Notes under the pieces: model-generated | The model's database searches: none | What the model saw: the letters and a program-made list of their open reading frames with translations, nothing else | Told to the model about the DNA's origin: nothing | Shown here: positions 1 through 10,354 of the stretch, piece after piece | Numbering within the stretch: position 1 is the stretch's first letter | How the letters are laid out: each line of letters opens with the position of its first letter | Source of the DNA: Bacteroidales bacterium | GTDB lineage: Bacteria; Bacteroidota; Bacteroidia; Bacteroidales; ML635J-15 | Assembly (NCBI GenBank): GCA_017620015.1 | Contig: JAFZRE010000035.1 | Location: 49,285-113,284, forward strand | Direction: 5' to 3' | DNA: 64,000 bases | Program-made: the position numbers and the translations under genes

Positions 1-342
1 TTGGTTCTTTACACGAAGAGCGAATGGAATCGACAGGTTGACATGATAAGAAAGGCGTTGAATCCTTTTAATCCCACGCATGCCGAATTCCTTCGCGAGT
101 TTTATCGTGGTGCGGCCGAAGTTTATCTTGATAACAACGCTCGTTTCCTCATTCCTAGATTTCTGCTCGACTACATGGGTGCCGAGAAGGATTTGGCTTT
201 CGTAGGTTCGGGTGATAAGATTGAGATTTGGGATAGTGAGGCTTATAAGAAACGAGAAATGAATAGAGATACACTTAGGACTCTTGCAAAAGAACTTCTT
301 GGTGGCAACTTTAGTTTTTCTGGAGGATTAGCAAATGAGTGA
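1..342 (+). CDS. mraZ: MraZ, C-terminal part (5' end outside window)
   Basis: This is the C-terminal 113 residues of MraZ, the conserved first gene of division/cell-wall clusters and, in other bacteria, a DNA-binding regulator of its own operon. The reading frame is open to the first base, so the true start lies upstream; the family is usually about 150 residues, so roughly 40 are missing. The visible part holds the second AbrB-like swapped-hairpin half (FYRGAAEVYLDNNARFLIP) and the downstream strand VGSGDKIEIWD. Its stop overlaps the start of rsmH by 8 bp, so the two are probably translationally coupled. Identification rests on family motifs and on position just before rsmH. Confidence 0.93.
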   Translation: MVLYTKSEWNRQVDMIRKALNPFNPTHAEFLREFYRGAAEVYLDNNARFLIPRFLLDYMGAEKDLAFVGSGDKIEIWDSEAYKKREMNRDTLRTLAKELLGGNFSFSGGLANE

Positions 343-1237
343 GTATCATGTGCCGGTATTGTTGAACGAGAGTGTTGATGGACTTAACATCAACCCCGAT
401 GGCATTTATGTTGATGCCACTTTCGGCGGAGGGGGACATTCGTCAGAGATTTTGTCGCGTTTGTCGGCAAAGGGGACTCTTATTGCAATTGACCGTGACA
501 GTGATGCTCACAATAATAAAATCGATGATTCTAGACTGAAGCTTGTTTTCGGAAATTACCGTTATCTGCGCAATTACTTGGATTACTATGGCATAGAGAA
601 GGTTGACGGCATTTTGGCCGATTTGGGCGTGTCGTCGCATCAGTTTGATGTTGCCGAACGTGGCTTCTCGTTCCGTATGGGCGGAAAGCTCGATATGCGC
701 ATGTCGGAGCAGTCGTCACGCACTGCCGCCGATGTGTTGAACGGAGCTTCTGAAGATGACCTTTTCCGTATTTTCCGTAACTATTGCGATGTGCAGAATG
801 TCGGTAGGCTTGTAAAGTCGATTGTTGCCCGTCGCGAAAGCGAACCATTTGGCGAGATTGACGACTTTGTTAATTTCCTTGAGCAGTTTGCTCCGAAGAA
901 CCGAGAAATAAAGTACTATGCGCAGATATTTCAGGCGTTGCGCATAGAAGTCAATGATGAGATTGCTTCGCTTGGCGACTTTCTGACGGCAGCTCCGCAG
1001 GTGCTGGCAAGAGGCGGCCGCCTGTCTGTCATTTCCTACCATTCCATGGAAGATAGGCTGGTGAAGAATCTTATCCGCACAGGAAACGTTGATGGGGAAG
1101 ATGAGCGTGATGTGTTTGGCCGAGCAAACCTAAGCCTGAAACCAATCAATAAGCAAGTGGTAGTTCCAAGCGACGAGGAAGTGGAGAGAAATCCGCGTGC
1201 CAAGTCGGCAAAATTAAGAATTTCAGAAAAAATGTAA
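335..1237 (+). CDS. rsmH: 16S rRNA (cytosine-1402-N4)-methyltransferase RsmH
   Basis: RsmH (MraW) uses S-adenosylmethionine to methylate N4 of C1402 in the 16S rRNA P-site. The 300-residue protein has the usual family length. The SAM-binding glycine loop DATFGGGGHS is at residues 27-36, the acidic end of the next strand (DRDSD) at 53-57, the DGILADLGVSS motif at 91-101, and the substrate-side motifs FQALRIEVN (209-217) and ISYHSMEDRLVK (243-254). The insertion domain between these is intact. The start overlaps the mraZ stop and the next gene follows after 3 bp. The gene is housekeeping and looks complete. Confidence 0.97.
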   Translation: MSEYHVPVLLNESVDGLNINPDGIYVDATFGGGGHSSEILSRLSAKGTLIAIDRDSDAHNNKIDDSRLKLVFGNYRYLRNYLDYYGIEKVDGILADLGVSSHQFDVAERGFSFRMGGKLDMRMSEQSSRTAADVLNGASEDDLFRIFRNYCDVQNVGRLVKSIVARRESEPFGEIDDFVNFLEQFAPKNREIKYYAQIFQALRIEVNDEIASLGDFLTAAPQVLARGGRLSVISYHSMEDRLVKNLIRTGNVDGEDERDVFGRANLSLKPINKQVVVPSDEEVERNPRAKSAKLRISEKM

Positions 1238-1240
1238 AAA

Positions 1241-1597
1241 ATGGATTTTTTTAAGGGTTTACGTAATGTGTTGTCGGGGGACATAATAATGTCGAACCTA
1301 ACGAAAAGATGGGTGAGATTTATTTTGTTTGTATTTGTTCTAATGCTCCTTTACAATGTGAATCGTTTTCATGGGATTTACGTTTATCGTGAGATAAGTA
1401 AGTCGGAGGAGCATATTGAGAAACTTCGTGCCGAGGGGGTTGCAGTGCAGTCGGAGCTTCTTAAGAAGACAAATAGGCGCAAAAGTGTTCTGTCTCTTTT
1501 GGAGTCAAAAGGTTCGACGCTAGAGGAATCGGTTCGTCCGGCACACAAAATAATTTATAAGGTAAGGAAGTCAAAGGGGAAAAAATTGAAAAAATGA
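1241..1597 (+). CDS. ftsL: FtsL-like cell division protein
   Basis: This is a 118-residue bitopic membrane protein in the position FtsL occupies in Bacteroidetes division clusters, between rsmH and ftsI. Residues about 24-42 form one transmembrane helix after a short basic cytoplasmic part (NLTKRWVR). Residues about 48-85 are charged and look like a short periplasmic coiled coil, and the C-terminus is lysine-rich. FtsL partners FtsB and FtsQ and helps activate FtsWI. FtsL sequences are poorly conserved, so the call depends on size, topology and location. The ATG at 1289 (residue 17) is an alternative start. Its stop overlaps the ftsI start by 4 bp (ATGA). Confidence 0.8.
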   Translation: MDFFKGLRNVLSGDIIMSNLTKRWVRFILFVFVLMLLYNVNRFHGIYVYREISKSEEHIEKLRAEGVAVQSELLKKTNRRKSVLSLLESKGSTLEESVRPAHKIIYKVRKSKGKKLKK

Positions 1598-3720
1598 AAA
1601 AAACAGGAAGAAATATCACATTAAGGAATGCCTTTATATTTCTGGTAATTATAATAGGTATATCGTTTTGGATAGCAGGCAAGATTATTTATTTGCAAAT
1701 CACAACACCGCAGGAAGCCAAGGAAAATGTTTCAATTAGGACTGAAACCATTACGCCTAAGCGTGGCGACATATATTCGGTTGATGGCAAATTGCTCGCC
1801 ACTTCGGTGTGCTATTATGATACTTATCTTGACTTGGCATGTCAGGGCGTTAGGGCAATGTCGGATTCGGCCTTCGATGCCGAGATTGATTCGTTGAGCA
1901 TCTGTCTTGCCGATTTGTTCAAAGATAAGACAAAGGACAAGTACAAGTCGGAAATACGCAATGCAAAAAACAATGGCAGCCGCAGCTATTGCATAAAGAG
2001 ACGTGTCAACTATCTGGACTACGAGAAGATGAAAACTTTCCCGTTTCTTCGTCGTGGTAAATACCGTGCAGGTTTCTATTCGAACGAGATATACGAAAGG
2101 GAAAAACCCTTTGGCAAACTTGCGCGCCGTACTATAGGCGAATCGAGTGAAAAGGGACATTATGGTCTTGAATATAGCTACGACAGCATACTGAAGGGTG
2201 GCGAAGGCTATGCCGCTTTCCAGAAGGTGTCGAGAGACGTATGGGTGCCGATAGAGAATTCTACCGACTATGTAAAGCCTATCGATGGCAAGGACTTGAT
2301 AACAACTATCGACATAAGCCTTCAGGATATTGCCGAAACCGAATTGGAAACCCAGATGCGCCAGTCGTCAGCGAAGTACGGTACGGTGGTGGTTATGGAA
2401 GTGAAGACTGGCAAGGTGCGTGCTATGGCAAACCTTACGCGCGACTCGCTCAACTTCTACGAAAATTTCAACTATGCAGTTGGAAACCTTTCGTCGGGTG
2501 CCGCTTCCGACCCTGGCTCTACATTTAAGATTGCTTCGGTAATCGTGGCTATGGAAGACGGGTACATTACTCCCGAAACTATGGTCAAGGTCGGGAATGG
2601 TGTTGACAATTACTATGGCAAAATCGTTCGCGATTCGCATACGCCCGATAGTACTTGGCTTTCGGTACAGAGGATAATCGAAACTTCGTCGAACGTAGGA
2701 ACGGCACGTTTCGTTTACGACAACTACAAGCACCAGCAACAGAAATTCGTCGATGGCATAAAGCGTTTACACTTAAATGAACCGCTTGGCATAGAGTTGA
2801 AAGGCGAAGCAAAGCCTGTAGTCCATGAACCTTCGGAAGCTCCGAATGGGTGGTCGGGAATTTCATTGCCACAGATGGCTTATGGCTATGAGGTTACGAT
2901 AACTCCATTGCAAATGCTTGCATTTTACAATGCCATTGCAAACGACGGAAAACTAATGCGTCCTATGTTTGTAGAGGGTTTTTCTTATCGTGGTGAGATG
3001 GTTCAGCAAAACGAACCGTATGTAATCGACCAGCAGATTTGTTCGCGCAAGACTATTGATGCTGTAAAGAAAATGCTTGAAGGCGTTGTTCAGAATGGTA
3101 CTGCTAAGAACTTGAAAAATGAAAATTATCCAATAGCAGGAAAAACTGGTACTGCCCAGATGAACTATGGAAAAGGCGGTGAAAAGATTACGTATCACGC
3201 TTCGTTTGTAGGATATTTCCCAGCCAACGACCCGCAATATTCTTGCATTGTGTCGATATATGGCCCGTCGGAAGGAAGCATTTATGGTAACGTTGTTGCA
3301 GGAAACGTGTTCCGCAAGATTGCCGACAAGATTTATTCTACCGACACCAAGGCTGTTGCCAACGAGCCGAGAGAGGAGTTCGTTTCTGCCCTTCCTATCA
3401 GTAAGTCGGGCAATCGCGAAAAAATCCAGAGTGTTTGCGAAATGCTTGACCTGCCTACCAATATTGAGAATTTCCCGACTGTAAAGTGGATAAAATTCAA
3501 GGATTTGGCGAATGACAAGGAGAATTTTGCTCCGTATTCACCCGAAAATGGTAGCTATGTCCCCGATGTAAGGAATATGGGTGTAGCCGATGCAATCAGG
3601 ATTCTTGAAAGCAATGGACTCCGCGTTATGTTTTCGGGCCGTGGTCGCGTTGTGTCACAGGTGCCAGCGCAGGGAACTATATGTGCAAAAGGTGATTCAA
3701 TTTACTTGACATTAAAATAA
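1594..3720 (+). CDS. ftsI: Class B penicillin-binding protein FtsI (PBP3) with a PASTA domain
   Basis: This is the septal peptidoglycan transpeptidase. It has 708 residues: a membrane anchor at about 13-35, a dimerisation/pedestal domain, then the transpeptidase domain with all three catalytic motifs. These are SxxK as STFK (catalytic Ser309), SxN as SSN (366 region, residues 365-367) and KTG at 517-519. A single PASTA domain closes the protein (about 650-708, from YVPDVRNMG). PASTA on a division PBP is common in Bacteroidetes and Gram-positives but absent from E. coli FtsI. It should act with FtsW, encoded downstream. It overlaps the ftsL-like gene by 4 bp and precedes murE by 7 bp. Confidence 0.97.
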   Translation: MKKTGRNITLRNAFIFLVIIIGISFWIAGKIIYLQITTPQEAKENVSIRTETITPKRGDIYSVDGKLLATSVCYYDTYLDLACQGVRAMSDSAFDAEIDSLSICLADLFKDKTKDKYKSEIRNAKNNGSRSYCIKRRVNYLDYEKMKTFPFLRRGKYRAGFYSNEIYEREKPFGKLARRTIGESSEKGHYGLEYSYDSILKGGEGYAAFQKVSRDVWVPIENSTDYVKPIDGKDLITTIDISLQDIAETELETQMRQSSAKYGTVVVMEVKTGKVRAMANLTRDSLNFYENFNYAVGNLSSGAASDPGSTFKIASVIVAMEDGYITPETMVKVGNGVDNYYGKIVRDSHTPDSTWLSVQRIIETSSNVGTARFVYDNYKHQQQKFVDGIKRLHLNEPLGIELKGEAKPVVHEPSEAPNGWSGISLPQMAYGYEVTITPLQMLAFYNAIANDGKLMRPMFVEGFSYRGEMVQQNEPYVIDQQICSRKTIDAVKKMLEGVVQNGTAKNLKNENYPIAGKTGTAQMNYGKGGEKITYHASFVGYFPANDPQYSCIVSIYGPSEGSIYGNVVAGNVFRKIADKIYSTDTKAVANEPREEFVSALPISKSGNREKIQSVCEMLDLPTNIENFPTVKWIKFKDLANDKENFAPYSPENGSYVPDVRNMGVADAIRILESNGLRVMFSGRGRVVSQVPAQGTICAKGDSIYLTLK

Positions 3721-3727
3721 AAGGAAG

Positions 3728-5176
3728 ATGGATATAAATGTTTCGTTGAACAAATTGAAAGTGGTGAACTCGGTTGTAAGGCAGCCTGAGTTCGAGAAGA
3801 TTGAATTTGATTCGCGTAGGGTTGGCGCTGGCGATATGTTCGTGGCTATAGTCGGAACTTCTTCCGACGGACACGATTTCATTGAAACGGCTATCAGCAG
3901 CGGTGCAAAGATGATAGTTTGCGAAAAAATGCCCGAAAAACTTCACGATGATGTAAGTTACATTCAGGTGGAATCATCGTCGGAAGCTCTTGGAATTTTG
4001 GCTTCAGACTATTATGGCAACCCATCGTCGAAACTGAAATTGGTTGGTGTTACCGGTACAAACGGCAAGACAACGATTGCTGGAACTTTGTACAATCTTA
4101 CTCGCAAACTCGGCTATAAGGTGGGACTTTTCTCAACCGTAAAAGTTATCGTCGATACCGAAGTTATCCCTGCTACCCACACCACTCCCGACCAGCTTCA
4201 ACTTAACAAATATCTGGCTCAGATGGTTGATTGCGGCTGTGATTACTGCTTCATGGAAGTAAGTTCGCATTCAGTGGTTCAGAATCGCATTGCAGGCTTG
4301 AACTTCGCAGGCGGAATTTTCACCAACATCACCCACGACCATCTCGATTTCCACAAGACTTTCGCCGAATACATCAAGGCAAAGCAGGGATTCTTCAATT
4401 TGTTGCCTGCCAATGCTTTCGCCATCACCAACATCGATGACCGCAACGGCGAAATAATGTACCAGAACTCAAAAGCAAAGAAATATACATATTCGCTTCT
4501 GTCGGCTGCCGATTTCAAGGCCAAGGTTGTAGAAGACGGTTTTGAAGGAATGCAACTCGACATTAACGGCGACGAGGTTTGGGTAAACTTCATCGGACGC
4601 TTCAACGCCTACAACCTGCTTGCAATCTACGGAACTGCAATGCTTCTCGGTTTTGAAAAGATGGAAGTGCTGAGGACTTTGAGCGAATTGCATCCTGTTG
4701 ACGGACGTTTCGAGATTATCCGTTCGAAAGAAGGTGTTACCGCAATAGTTGATTACGCACACACACCCGATGCCTTGCAGAATGTGATTTCTACAATCAA
4801 CGATATCCGCTGTGGCAGTGAAACATTGATAACCGTTGTCGGCTGTGGCGGAAACCGCGACAAGACCAAGCGTCCCGAAATGGCAGCCATAGCCGCTGAA
4901 ATGAGCGACAAGGTCATCCTTACTTCCGACAATCCGCGCAACGAGGAGCCCGAAGACATTCTCGACGATATGCAGAAGGGCGTTGAACCGCAGTGGAAGA
5001 ACAAGGTTCTAAGGATTACAAGTCGCGAAGAGGCAATACGTACCGCTTGTATGCTTGCCCAAAAGGGAGACATTATACTTGTGGCTGGCAAGGGTCACGA
5101 AACTTATCAGGAAATAAAAGGAGTTCGTCATCATTTCGACGACAAGGAGATTTTAAATAACGCATTTAACAATTAA
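3728..5176 (+). CDS. murE: UDP-MurNAc-tripeptide synthetase MurE (meso-DAP type)
   Basis: MurE is the cytoplasmic Mur ligase that adds the third residue to UDP-MurNAc-L-Ala-D-Glu, using ATP. The 482-residue protein has the N-terminal UDP-binding domain, the ATP loop GTNGKTT (about 110-116), the Mur-ligase central domain and the C-terminal domain. The signature DNPR at 401-404 is what meso-diaminopimelate-adding enzymes carry, so the peptidoglycan should be of the DAP type (inference from motif). It lies 7 bp after ftsI and 6 bp before mraY. Confidence 0.97.
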   Translation: MDINVSLNKLKVVNSVVRQPEFEKIEFDSRRVGAGDMFVAIVGTSSDGHDFIETAISSGAKMIVCEKMPEKLHDDVSYIQVESSSEALGILASDYYGNPSSKLKLVGVTGTNGKTTIAGTLYNLTRKLGYKVGLFSTVKVIVDTEVIPATHTTPDQLQLNKYLAQMVDCGCDYCFMEVSSHSVVQNRIAGLNFAGGIFTNITHDHLDFHKTFAEYIKAKQGFFNLLPANAFAITNIDDRNGEIMYQNSKAKKYTYSLLSAADFKAKVVEDGFEGMQLDINGDEVWVNFIGRFNAYNLLAIYGTAMLLGFEKMEVLRTLSELHPVDGRFEIIRSKEGVTAIVDYAHTPDALQNVISTINDIRCGSETLITVVGCGGNRDKTKRPEMAAIAAEMSDKVILTSDNPRNEEPEDILDDMQKGVEPQWKNKVLRITSREEAIRTACMLAQKGDIILVAGKGHETYQEIKGVRHHFDDKEILNNAFNN

Positions 5177-5182
5177 GGGATT

Positions 5183-6505
5183 ATGTTTTATCATTTATTT
5201 CAGTACCTGCAAGATTTGGGAATGCCCGGAGCCGGTGTATTTCAATACATTTCGTTCCGTTCTGGCGTTTCAATGATTGCTTCGCTTATCATAGCGATAT
5301 GGTTCGGAAAGTGGTTCATCAAGCGGATGAAGAAGTCGGGCAAGACCGAAATCGAGGAGACTCGAACCACAATGAACGATGCTCCGACCGAAAATTCTCA
5401 GAACTGCGACACTTGTGTGAACAATGTCAAGAATTTCAAGAAGAACGTACCGACGATGGGTGGTCTTATCATCATTGCGGCAATCGTGATTCCAACCTTG
5501 TTGTTTGCACAGTTGAACAACGTTTATACAATCTTGATGCTTGTCACAACACTGTGGCTCGGTTGTCTCGGTTTCCTCGACGACTACTTGAAGCAGAAGA
5601 AGCACAACAAGGACGGTTTGCCTGGCAAGTTCAAGTTGTTAGGACAGATTATGCTTGGTTTCGCAGTCGGTGCAATCCTTTACTTCTCGCCCGATGCAGT
5701 AATCAGGGAAAAGGTGGTTGTTGACAATCCGCAGGGTTGCGAAGTAGTTGAGGTAGTCGGCAATTCGGACTGCAGTGGTGTGACCGAATATTCCGACGTA
5801 AAGTCAACCAAGACGACCATCCCGTTCTTCAAGAACAACGAACTTGACTATCGTTGGTTTGTTGCTTGGGCTGGCGATTATGCCGACATACTTGCATGGC
5901 TGGTGTTTATTATAATGACAATCTTGGTTGTCGCTGCGGTATCCAACGGAGCCAACCTAACCGACGGCATGGACGGACTAGCGACGGGAACTTCGGCAAT
6001 AATTGGAGCTACGCTCGGTATTCTGGCATACGTTTCGGGTAACCGCGTGGCTGCCGAATACCTTAATATATTATACATTCCGAACACAGGTGAATTGATG
6101 GTATTTGCTGCAGCATTCATCGGTGCAACCATCGGTTTCCTATGGTACAACACCTATCCCGCACAGGTTTTCATGGGCGACACGGGAAGCCTTACGCTGG
6201 GTGGAATTATCGCTGTGTTTGCAATTATCATCAAGAAGGAACTTATACTCCCGATTCTTTGTGGAATTTTCCTTGTTGAGAGTCTTTCGGTAATCATACA
6301 GAACCGCTATTGCAAGCATTACCGCAAAAAGCATCAGTTGCCCAAAGGTGTGCCTGTGCCAGTGGAGAAACGTCCGTTTAAGATGGCACCGTTGCACCAT
6401 CATTATCAGAAGATGGGAATGCCCGAATCCAAAATTGTGGCCAGATTCTGGATTGTAACATTGTTGTTGGCTATTATTTCAATTGTAACATTAAAATTAA
6501 GATAA
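5183..6505 (+). CDS. mraY: Phospho-MurNAc-pentapeptide translocase MraY
   Basis: MraY is a polytopic inner-membrane enzyme that transfers phospho-MurNAc-pentapeptide to undecaprenyl phosphate, giving lipid I. Core motifs are present: the Asp pair FLDDY (D133/D134), NLTDGMDG (258-265) and the histidine cluster HHH (405-407). At 440 residues it is clearly longer than the roughly 360 of E. coli. Extra length lies in the first cytoplasmic loop (about 47-90, with the pair CDTC) and in a segment at about 174-225 after YFSPDAVIR that is rich in Val, Asp and Thr and has two more cysteines. Loop insertions are known in Bacteroidetes MraY, but the first loop here looks unusual. Confidence 0.96.
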   Translation: MFYHLFQYLQDLGMPGAGVFQYISFRSGVSMIASLIIAIWFGKWFIKRMKKSGKTEIEETRTTMNDAPTENSQNCDTCVNNVKNFKKNVPTMGGLIIIAAIVIPTLLFAQLNNVYTILMLVTTLWLGCLGFLDDYLKQKKHNKDGLPGKFKLLGQIMLGFAVGAILYFSPDAVIREKVVVDNPQGCEVVEVVGNSDCSGVTEYSDVKSTKTTIPFFKNNELDYRWFVAWAGDYADILAWLVFIIMTILVVAAVSNGANLTDGMDGLATGTSAIIGATLGILAYVSGNRVAAEYLNILYIPNTGELMVFAAAFIGATIGFLWYNTYPAQVFMGDTGSLTLGGIIAVFAIIIKKELILPILCGIFLVESLSVIIQNRYCKHYRKKHQLPKGVPVPVEKRPFKMAPLHHHYQKMGMPESKIVARFWIVTLLLAIISIVTLKLR

Positions 6506-6509
6506 GACC

Positions 6510-7859
6510 GTGGAAAACAGAATTGTAGTATTAGGAGCAGGAGAGAGTGGAACAGGAGCAGCCGTATTGGCAGCAGTTAACGATTTCGATGTATTTGTTT
6601 CAGACAAGGGAGAAATCGCCGACAAGTACAAGGAAATGCTTAAGAATTATAATGTTCTTTACGAAGAAAAACAGCATACCGAGGATTTGATTCTCAATGC
6701 TAGCGAAATTATAAAGAGCCCGGGTATCCCCGAAACTGCACCTATAGTTGTCAAGGCTCGCGAACTGGGAATTCCAGTAATTTCTGAAATAGAATTTGCC
6801 GCACGTTACACTAATGCCATAAAGATTTGTATCACAGGAAGTAATGGCAAAACCACAACGACAAAACTTATCTATCATATACTGCAGAAGGCTGGTTTGA
6901 ATGTTGGTCTTGCTGGTAATGTCGGACAAAGTTTTGCATATCAGGTTGCAACCAAGGAATACGACTACTATGTTATCGAACTTAGCAGTTTCCAGTTGGA
7001 CAATATGTACAAGTTCAAGAGCGACTTGTCGGTGCTGATGAACATCACCCCCGACCACTTGGACCGCTACGACCACAAGTTCCAGAACTACATCGATGCA
7101 AAGTTCCGTATCTTGCAGAACACCACTGCTAAGGATTCTTTCATCTATTGTTCCGACGACGAAGTCATCATAAACGAAATCTCGAAGCGCGAAATTCTTG
7201 CTACACAACTCGAGTTCACCCAGAAGAAGAGAAAGGTGAAGAACGGCGCTATGCTCAGCGAGGACGAAAAGTCAATCGACTATGTAAACAACAGCAGCAA
7301 AACCTTGACAATGCTCATCGACGACCTTTCAATCAAGGGCAAGCACAACGTCTATAACTCGATGGCTGCTGGTATTGTCGCTCAGGTGCTCAACATCAGG
7401 AACGATGTCATCCGCGAAAGCCTTATGGACTTCAAGAACGTGGAACACCGTATGGAACCGGTTCTCACCATCAGGGGAATAAAGTTCATCAACGACTCGA
7501 AGGCAACCAACATCAATTCGGTATGGTATGCATTGGAATCGGTCACAACTCCTATAGTATGGATTGTTGGCGGCAAGGACAAGGGCAACGACTACGAGGA
7601 ACTGCGTGAACTCGTCGAGAAGAAAGTTACTGGCATAGTTTGCTTGGGTATCGACAATAGCCCGATTCACAAGGCTTTCGACAAGAGCGGAATCCCGATG
7701 GTTGACGTAACTAGCATGGACGATGCCGTAAACGAAGCATACCGTATGGGTAAGCCTGGCGATACCGTATTGCTTTCGCCTGCTTGTGCAAGCTTCGATC
7801 TTTTCGACAACTACGAGGATCGTGGCAATAAGTTTAAGATTGCTGTAAGAAACTTATAA
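6510..7859 (+). CDS. murD: UDP-MurNAc-L-alanine:D-glutamate ligase MurD
   Basis: MurD adds D-glutamate to UDP-MurNAc-L-Ala with ATP. The 449-residue protein shows the N-terminal nucleotide-binding fold (VVLGAGESGTGAA), the ATP loop GSNGKTT at 110-116, the central motif NITPDHLDRY and the C-terminal motifs INDSKATN and LLSPACASFD. The start is GTG at 6510, 4 bp after the mraY stop; no nearby ATG would keep the N-terminal beta strand (ENRIVVLGAGESG), so GTG is the likely start. ftsW follows after 10 bp. Confidence 0.96.
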   Translation: MENRIVVLGAGESGTGAAVLAAVNDFDVFVSDKGEIADKYKEMLKNYNVLYEEKQHTEDLILNASEIIKSPGIPETAPIVVKARELGIPVISEIEFAARYTNAIKICITGSNGKTTTTKLIYHILQKAGLNVGLAGNVGQSFAYQVATKEYDYYVIELSSFQLDNMYKFKSDLSVLMNITPDHLDRYDHKFQNYIDAKFRILQNTTAKDSFIYCSDDEVIINEISKREILATQLEFTQKKRKVKNGAMLSEDEKSIDYVNNSSKTLTMLIDDLSIKGKHNVYNSMAAGIVAQVLNIRNDVIRESLMDFKNVEHRMEPVLTIRGIKFINDSKATNINSVWYALESVTTPIVWIVGGKDKGNDYEELRELVEKKVTGIVCLGIDNSPIHKAFDKSGIPMVDVTSMDDAVNEAYRMGKPGDTVLLSPACASFDLFDNYEDRGNKFKIAVRNL

Positions 7860-7869
7860 CTAAATAACT

Positions 7870-9258
7870 ATGGAAAAAATGGAAAATGGAGAATTGGCAC
7901 CGAAAAAATCGCGATTCCGAATAATATTCGGGGGAAACCGCGGTATCTGGATTATACTGGCATTCCTCTTTATGTATTCGGTTTTGTCGGTATATAGCGG
8001 TTCGGTGCAGTTGCCCGGAGACAACACTACTGGGCATTTGTTCAAGCATGTGGGCGGATTGTTGCTTGGCGTACTATGTATATATCTGATACACAAAATT
8101 CCTTGCAAGTTTTTCCGTTTTACGTCCTTTTTGTTGTATGCACTTTCGATAGTGCTGCTAATAGTAACATGGGCTTTTGCCCCCGAGGTGAACGGCGCAA
8201 AGCGATGGCTGTACATCGGACCTATTACAGTCCAGACTTCCGACATTGCTAAGGTCGCACTGCTTATGTTTTTGGCGCACATACTTTCGAAAAAGGAAAC
8301 ATCAATAAACGACATAGGCTCGTTTGTAAAAAGCATTCTGCTGCCTATATCGCTCACTTGTTTCCTGATTATGCCGTCGAACCTTTCAACCGCAGTATTG
8401 GTTTTTATCGAGGCAATGGTGCTGCTGGCATTCAGCAATATCAAGAAGTCTTATTTCTGGGGACTTCTGATTACTGCGGTTGTCGGTGCTGGACTATTTC
8501 TGGCTCTGATTCTATACACCAACATTGATATATGGCGTTTCCCCACTTGGAGGGCAAGGGTTGAGTCGTGGATAGAAGGCAATCCCAACAAGGACGACCA
8601 GGTACAGGTTAACAATGCAAAAATGGCTGTGGCTTCGGGAGGAGTGCTTGGACGAGGACCGGGAAACGGTCACGCAAAGGTTAAGCTTGCAAACGTTCAC
8701 TGCGACTACATTTTTGCCAATATCGTCGAGGAAGTCGGCCTGATTGGCGGAATGTTCTTGATGTGGCTCTACATAATGCTGTTCTACAGGGCTATTAGCA
8801 TTGTGAAGAAGATAAACAAACTGTCAAAAACACCTGACAATCTTGAGCCTAAGTATAAGTTCCGACAATATCTGGTGCTTGGACTTACGGCAATGATAGT
8901 TCTGCAGGCTTTGTCAAACATGGCAGTTTCAACAGATATTATTCCTGTTACGGGACAGACAATGCCGTTTGTTAGCTATGGAACATCATCGCTACTTTTT
9001 ATGGGTGTTGCTATGGGCATAATCCTTAGTGTTAGCCGTGAAGTAGAAAACGACACAAACGTTGCCGACAAAATGCTGGAGACCCAGACCAAGGAAGCCG
9101 TTGCTGCAACTGCCGATGGAAATACCGAAATTGTTGTTGACAATGGCGATGCCGAAGTTATAATTGATGATGAGGACAACGGTGGAGTTTCAGGAAGGGA
9201 TGTTTTGGAAATGATTAATGATAACGAATTAAACATAGAAGAAAATGAACGAGAATAA
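7870..9258 (+). CDS. ftsW: SEDS-family peptidoglycan glycosyltransferase FtsW
   Basis: FtsW polymerises lipid II at the septum with FtsI. The 462-residue protein has about ten hydrophobic helices between residues 25 and 385. SEDS landmarks include NGAKRWLYIGP in the loop after the third or fourth helix, the motif GRGPGNGHAKV in the large periplasmic loop, and IVEEVGLIGG, where the family has its conserved acidic residue. A hydrophilic, acidic tail of about 70 residues (from VSREVENDTN) follows the last helix and is longer than in E. coli. The last 14 bp overlap murG. Confidence 0.95.
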   Translation: MEKMENGELAPKKSRFRIIFGGNRGIWIILAFLFMYSVLSVYSGSVQLPGDNTTGHLFKHVGGLLLGVLCIYLIHKIPCKFFRFTSFLLYALSIVLLIVTWAFAPEVNGAKRWLYIGPITVQTSDIAKVALLMFLAHILSKKETSINDIGSFVKSILLPISLTCFLIMPSNLSTAVLVFIEAMVLLAFSNIKKSYFWGLLITAVVGAGLFLALILYTNIDIWRFPTWRARVESWIEGNPNKDDQVQVNNAKMAVASGGVLGRGPGNGHAKVKLANVHCDYIFANIVEEVGLIGGMFLMWLYIMLFYRAISIVKKINKLSKTPDNLEPKYKFRQYLVLGLTAMIVLQALSNMAVSTDIIPVTGQTMPFVSYGTSSLLFMGVAMGIILSVSREVENDTNVADKMLETQTKEAVAATADGNTEIVVDNGDAEVIIDDEDNGGVSGRDVLEMINDNELNIEENERE

Positions 9259-10354
9259 ATTCAAGGTGCTGATTAGCGGTGGTGGAACAGGCGGACATAT
9301 ATTTCCTGCTGTTTCGATAGCTAATGCTTTGCGTGAAAATTATCCGAATGTGGAAATACAGTTCGTCGGTGCCGAAGGTCGTATGGAAATGGAAAAGGTG
9401 CCAGCCGCTGGTTATAACATCATTGGCCTTCCTATAATTGGTATGCCGAGAAAACTGTCGCTCAAGTGGTTCAATTTTATTTTGAGTGTGATAAAGAGTA
9501 ACAAGAAGGCAAAGAAGATAATTGCCGATTTTCGTCCCGATGTGGCTGTAGGCGTTGGTGGATACGCAAGTTATCCTGCCCTCAATGCCGCTTCCAAGGC
9601 TGGTGTTCCCTGTTTGCTTCAGGAACAGAATTCGTATCCAGGTGTTGTTAACAAGAGGTTGGCTGGCAAGGTTCGCAAGATTTGTGTTGCCTACGACAAT
9701 ATGGAACGCTTCTTCCCTGCCGAAAAAATCATGAAGACTGGAAATCCTGTACGTCAGGACATTCGCAACATTGAATCAAAGCGCAACGAGGCACTTGAAT
9801 TTTTCGGATTGGAAGCCGACAAGCCTATAGTTCTTGTGGTTGGTGGTAGCCTTGGTGCTCTTACCATAAACGAAAGCATTGCTGGTGGGCTTCAGAAGTT
9901 CGCAGATGCAGGCGTGCAGGTTATCTGGCAGACTGGCAAGGGCTATATCGCTACTGCACGCGGTATTGTCGGAGAAGGAAGGAAAGGTTTGTATGTCAAC
10001 GATTTCATCTACAAGATGGACTTGGCATTTGCCGCTGCCGACGTGATTGTTTCGCGTGCTGGTGCAAGTACGATTTCGGAACTTTGCATAGTTGGAAAGC
10101 CTGTTGTCTTTGTGCCTTCGCCAAATGTTGCCGAAGACCACCAGACCAAGAACGCAATGGCACTTGTAAATAAGGATGCAGCCATTATGGTTAAGGATGT
10201 TGATGCTCGCAATACGCTTGTCGATAAGACATTGCAACTTGTAGGCGATATGCCGCAGCGCGAAAAGTTATCGCAGAATATCAAGAAACTGGAACTTCTT
10301 GATGCTGCAAATGTAATTGCAGGAGAGGTATATAAGTTGGTTTATGAAAAGTAA
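9245..10354 (+). CDS. murG: UDP-GlcNAc:lipid I GlcNAc transferase MurG
   Basis: MurG is a peripheral membrane GT28 glycosyltransferase that converts lipid I to lipid II. The 369-residue protein has the N-terminal glycine loop GGGTGGH (12-18), the GVGGYASYP loop, the LLQEQNSYPG segment and the C-terminal donor-site motifs GGSLGA and SRAGASTISEL. It starts inside the end of ftsW (14-bp overlap) and its end overlaps the start of murC by 11 bp, so translation is probably coupled on both sides. Confidence 0.97.
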   Translation: MNENKFKVLISGGGTGGHIFPAVSIANALRENYPNVEIQFVGAEGRMEMEKVPAAGYNIIGLPIIGMPRKLSLKWFNFILSVIKSNKKAKKIIADFRPDVAVGVGGYASYPALNAASKAGVPCLLQEQNSYPGVVNKRLAGKVRKICVAYDNMERFFPAEKIMKTGNPVRQDIRNIESKRNEALEFFGLEADKPIVLVVGGSLGALTINESIAGGLQKFADAGVQVIWQTGKGYIATARGIVGEGRKGLYVNDFIYKMDLAFAAADVIVSRAGASTISELCIVGKPVVFVPSPNVAEDHQTKNAMALVNKDAAIMVKDVDARNTLVDKTLQLVGDMPQREKLSQNIKKLELLDAANVIAGEVYKLVYEK

